This document shows positions 61,167 to 64,000 of a DNA stretch of 64,000 nucleotides, piece by piece (the stretch's first letter is position 1; each line of letters starts with the position of its first letter). This DNA comes from Morganella morganii (GTDB lineage Bacteria; Pseudomonadota; Gammaproteobacteria; Enterobacterales; Enterobacteriaceae). The position numbers and the translations under genes were made by a program. Where the stretch lies: positions 371,450 to 435,449 of the forward strand of contig NZ_VKKS01000001.1 in the NCBI RefSeq assembly GCF_019402645.1. Reading direction: 5' to 3'. The notes below the pieces were generated by a model. The model was not told the DNA's origin. It saw only the letters and a program-made list of their open reading frames with translations, and ran no database searches.

Positions 61167-62672
61167 ATGTTAGCTCAAAATACTCAGAAAAATGCGGGCG
61201 CGAAAGCGACGCAGACGCAGGAACAAAGTGATTTCAGTTCCCTGCTTGCGCAGGAATTTAAATCGAAAACTGAACAGTCAAAAACGGCGGTTCAAAACGC
61301 AGTTAAAACACTGGCTGAACAGGCTCTGGCCAATTCAATTACGATTTCCTATGACGCGTATAAAAATATCGAGTCAATTATTGCGGAAATCGATCTGAAG
61401 ATGTCAGAACAGATTAACCTGATCCTGCATCACAAAGAGTTTCAGCAGCTGGAAAGTGCATGGCGCGGCCTGCATTATCTGGTCAATAACACCGAGACTG
61501 ACGAGAAACTGAAATTACGTTTCATGGATATCTCCAAGGATGAACTGCGTCGTAACATGAAACGCTATAAAGGCGTGGCATGGGATCAAAGCCCGCTGTT
61601 CAAACAGGTTTATGAAGAAGAATATGGCCAGTTAGGTGGCGAACCATACGGCTGCCTGGTTGCTGACTACTATTTTGATCATACACCGCCGGATGTTGAT
61701 CTGCTGGGTTCTATCGCGAAAGTAGCTGCTTCTGCTCACGTACCGTTTATCACCGGTGCATCACCGTCTGTTATGCAGATGGATTCCTGGCAGGAGTTGT
61801 CCAACCCGCGTGACCTGACCAAAATCTTTACCCAGAACCTGGAATACGCAGCATGGAACTCACTGCGCCAGTCTGACGACGCCCGTTATATCGGTCTGGC
61901 GATGCCGCGCTTCCTGGCACGTTTGCCTTACGGTATCCGTACTAACCCGGTTGACGAGTTTGATTTTGAAGAAACCACTGACGGTTCCGATCACAGCAAA
62001 TACGCATGGTCAAACGCCGCGTATGCAATGGCTGTGAACATCAACCGCTCATTCAAGCATTTTGGCTGGTGTACGCTTATCCGCGGCGTGGAAAGTGGTG
62101 GTGTGGTTGAAAACCTGCCTTGCCATACCTTCCCGAGCGATGACGGCGGCGTGGACATGAAATGTCCGACAGAAATTGCGATTTCTGACCGCCGTGAAGC
62201 GGAACTGTCCAAAAACGGTTTCATTCCGTTAATTCACCGTAAAAACACAGACTATGCTGCATTTATCGGAGCTCAGTCCCTGCAGAAACCTGCGGAATAC
62301 TATGATCCGGATGCAACGGCTAACGCCAACCTGTCAGCACGTCTGCCGTACATGTTCGCCTGCTCCCGTTTCGCGCATTATCTGAAATGTATCGTCCGTG
62401 ACAAGATCGGTTCATTCAAAGAGCGTGATGACATGCAGAAATGGCTGAACGACTGGCTGATGAACTACGTTGACGGGGATCCGGCTAACTCTTCTCAGGA
62501 AACAAAAGCACGCCGTCCGCTGGCTGCCGCAGAGGTGGTGGTTGAGGATGTGGAAGGGAACCCGGGTTACTACCAGGCGAAATTCTTCCTGCGTCCGCAC
62601 TTCCAGCTGGAAGGTCTGACTGTTTCTTTACGTATGGTCGCTAAATTACCTTCACTGAAAGGTGCAGCGTAA
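61167..62672 (+). CDS. tssC: T6SS contractile sheath large subunit TssC
   Basis: This 501-residue large sheath subunit shows the VipB signature throughout: HHKEFQQLESAWRGLHYLV, LGGEPYGCLVADYYFDH, FITGASPSVMQMDSWQEL, YIGLAMPRFLARLPYG, and the C-terminal FFLRPHFQLEGLTVSLRMVA. AGGTGAC lies a few bases before the ATG. It is the partner of TssB and the substrate of TssH. A 169-base gap with a strong hairpin separates it from hcp. Confidence 0.96.
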   Translation: MLAQNTQKNAGAKATQTQEQSDFSSLLAQEFKSKTEQSKTAVQNAVKTLAEQALANSITISYDAYKNIESIIAEIDLKMSEQINLILHHKEFQQLESAWRGLHYLVNNTETDEKLKLRFMDISKDELRRNMKRYKGVAWDQSPLFKQVYEEEYGQLGGEPYGCLVADYYFDHTPPDVDLLGSIAKVAASAHVPFITGASPSVMQMDSWQELSNPRDLTKIFTQNLEYAAWNSLRQSDDARYIGLAMPRFLARLPYGIRTNPVDEFDFEETTDGSDHSKYAWSNAAYAMAVNINRSFKHFGWCTLIRGVESGGVVENLPCHTFPSDDGGVDMKCPTEIAISDRREAELSKNGFIPLIHRKNTDYAAFIGAQSLQKPAEYYDPDATANANLSARLPYMFACSRFAHYLKCIVRDKIGSFKERDDMQKWLNDWLMNYVDGDPANSSQETKARRPLAAAEVVVEDVEGNPGYYQAKFFLRPHFQLEGLTVSLRMVAKLPSLKGAA

Positions 62673-62775
62673 TCGCGTCCTGAAACAATATTCTCTCGCT
62701 TCACAAAGGGAATAGCAGTTCATTGCCGGTGAGAACCATAAGGATAGCAGGTTCGGTATCCGGCATAACAAAAGT

Positions 62776-62798
62776 GGTAACCACAGGGTGTGGTTACC
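62776..62798 (+). promoter_or_regulatory. Strong hairpin between tssC and hcp
   Basis: GGTAACCACA, GGG and TGTGGTTACC form a perfect ten-pair stem with a three-base loop, 44 bases before hcp. No T-run follows, so it is more likely an mRNA-processing or stabilising element that allows extra Hcp to be made than a terminator. Confidence 0.55.
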
Positions 62799-62841
62799 TG
62801 TCAAAGTAATTTGATTAATGCATTAATAAGAGGAAATACAG

Positions 62842-63327
62842 ATGGCTCAAGATATGTTTTTAAGAATCGCAGGCATCGATGGTGAAGCACTGGATCACGC
62901 ACACAAGGATGAAATTGAAGTTCTGTCATGGCGCTGGGGTGTAAACCAGCAGTCCAACATGCACAGTGGTTCAGGTGGTGGTTCCGGTAAAGCAACTGTG
63001 GAAGATTTCACATTTGTTCACTATACCGATAAAGCAAGTCCGAACCTGCTGAGCTACTGCTTATCTGGTAAACACATCAAAGATATCCAGTTTACTGTCC
63101 GTAAAGCGGGTGGTACTCCGCTGGAATATCTGATCATCAAATTTGCTGATGTTATCATCACTGATGTTGCAATGCAGGGTTCTATCGAAGACGAGAGCCG
63201 TCCGCGTGAAGTGGTTAAATTCTCCTTCACTAAGATGACTCAGGAATATGTTATCCAGAATGCTGAAGGTAACAAAGCAGGTACTATCGCAGCTACCTAC
63301 GATGTTAAAGCTAACCTGATCAGCTGA
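62842..63327 (+). CDS. hcp: T6SS inner-tube protein Hcp (TssD)
   Basis: This 161-residue Hcp-family protein begins MAQDMFLRIAGIDGEALDHA, with EIEVLSWRWGVNQQSN, a Gly/Ser-rich loop (SGSGGGSGKA), DFTFVHYTDKASPNLLSYC and KAGGTPLEYLIIKF. It forms hexameric rings stacked into the secreted tube and can carry effectors. AAGAGGAAA is placed eight to ten bases before the ATG. A strong terminator follows. Confidence 0.96.
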   Translation: MAQDMFLRIAGIDGEALDHAHKDEIEVLSWRWGVNQQSNMHSGSGGGSGKATVEDFTFVHYTDKASPNLLSYCLSGKHIKDIQFTVRKAGGTPLEYLIIKFADVIITDVAMQGSIEDESRPREVVKFSFTKMTQEYVIQNAEGNKAGTIAATYDVKANLIS

Positions 63328-63348
63328 TAACATTTTATGTTGGAATAA

Positions 63349-63377
63349 AACCTGCTGTTTCAGGACAGCAGGTTTTT
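63349..63377 (+). terminator. Intrinsic terminator after hcp
   Basis: AACCTGCTGT, a six-base loop and ACAGCAGGTT form a perfect ten-pair stem continued by TTT, 22 bases after the hcp stop. The downstream genes probably need readthrough or their own promoter. Confidence 0.88.
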
Positions 63378-63498
63378 ATCCCCGACAATCATTTTTATAC
63401 ATATTTAATTGTTTGCAATTTACGATGGCGGACAATATTATTAATTAATCTTAGTTGTTTATACATATAAGCATTTTCATAATGCCAGGCATGGTTAT

Positions 63499-64000
63499 AT
63501 GTCCAATAATACAGAAAAAAAACATACCCTATTTAAGGTAACGAATATCCTGTGTGTCCTGGTAATATCCTTTCTGATTACAGGGTGCAGTTTTTTCAGT
63601 ACTTCAAAATCAACCCCGTCTGAAGCTGACTCCGCATCAGAACTAAAGATTAGTTTAGTGGCCAGCGCTGAAATTAATAAAAGTAAAAACCAATTGCCAT
63701 CACCACTAAACATATTTGTTTATGCTGTTAAATCTAAACAATCGTTTTTAAGTACGGATTATTTAACGTATTTATATAAAAACAAACCTAATCCTGAAAA
63801 TGAAATGCTTATTATGGAATATATTATCAGGCCGGGTGAGACAAAAGTTATCGATTACAAGGTTAATTCGGAATTTCCCTATATCGGGGTGATTGCAGCT
63901 TACAAAGATATCAGTAACGCCAAATGGAGCGCCGTATATCCGTTATCAAATTTGCGCGGCGCAACATGGACTGAAAAGTATATTTTATTTACCGAGCCTG
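63499..64000 (+). CDS. tssJ: T6SS outer-membrane lipoprotein TssJ (partial, runs off the window)
   Basis: The frame from ATG 63499 is open to the end of the window (167 codons). It encodes a lipoprotein signal (FKVTNILCVLVISFLITGCS), with the lipobox Cys at residue 30. A TssJ-type beta-sandwich domain follows (LKISLVASAEINKS, PLNIFVYAVKSKQSF, IIRPGETKVIDYKVN, FPYIGVIAAYKDISNAKWS). TssJ anchors the membrane complex (TssL, TssM) to the outer membrane. Its position after hcp suggests that tssK and tssM follow beyond position 64000. Confidence 0.88.
   Translation, partial: MSNNTEKKHTLFKVTNILCVLVISFLITGCSFFSTSKSTPSEADSASELKISLVASAEINKSKNQLPSPLNIFVYAVKSKQSFLSTDYLTYLYKNKPNPENEMLIMEYIIRPGETKVIDYKVNSEFPYIGVIAAYKDISNAKWSAVYPLSNLRGATWTEKYILFTEP

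Noticed and set aside
1-64000. CRISPR arrays, rRNA, tRNA and prophage genes
   Set aside because: No regularly spaced repeats, RNA gene signatures, integrase or phage structural genes were seen on either strand.

Overview
The window looks like chromosome of a Morganellaceae enterobacterium, most probably Morganella morganii or a close relative. The basis is the inducible ornithine decarboxylase/antiporter pair with its speFL leader, several chaperone-usher fimbrial loci, an MrpJ-type regulator, and moderately GC-balanced housekeeping genes mixed with very AT-rich acquired blocks. No database search was possible; all family assignments come from reading the protein sequences.

Layout. 1-7591: a fimbrial operon with the end of one subunit, a minor subunit, two tandem chaperones, an usher with a long C-terminal tail, an unusual Sel1-repeat/SPOR protein and a tip-adhesin-like subunit. 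7749-7955: an IS3-family transposase remnant. 8119-13860: a Fur-box-preceded siderophore receptor and a fhuCDB-like ABC importer. 14223-20167: an AT-rich island with a MarT-like/FidL-like regulator pair convergent with a minimal usher-chaperone-DUF1120 fimbrial operon and an MrpJ-type regulator. 20698-21045: a second IS3 remnant that carries the parts missing from the first. 21046-25578: speFL-speF-potE with a long regulatory leader. 25704-27446: acuR-acuI with matching operators. 27545-27792: a decayed pilin gene. 28170-39756: a secretion block with an SPFH protein, a class II microcin precursor plus a degenerate paralogue, a CvaA/CvaB-like exporter, an exported protein of unknown role, and a second type I system (TolC-like, LapB-like, LapC-like) with no substrate gene in view. 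39877-42783: pirin, adhP and a family-25 glycosyltransferase. 42839-64000: a type VI secretion locus running in both directions from an AT-rich 0.9-kb centre.

The most unusual feature is the T6SS locus. The leftward operon is tssF-tssG-tssA, then a fimbrial tip-adhesin gene coupled to tssA by an ATGA overlap, a family-60-like GlcNAc transferase, short tssL (DotU), an OmpA-domain membrane protein and a DcrB/Eag-like protein. The rightward operon is tssH (clpV), then major pilin, chaperone, usher and minor pilin, then tssB, tssC, hcp and the start of tssJ. A complete chaperone-usher pilus is thus distributed inside both arms of a T6SS cluster, together with a glycosyltransferase, which suggests co-expression of a contact-dependent weapon and an adhesive organelle.

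The second highlight is the microcin: a 15-residue double-glycine-type leader ending VSGS and a Gly-rich core of about 76 residues whose only two cysteines lie at its two ends. No CRISPR array, rRNA or tRNA gene was seen.
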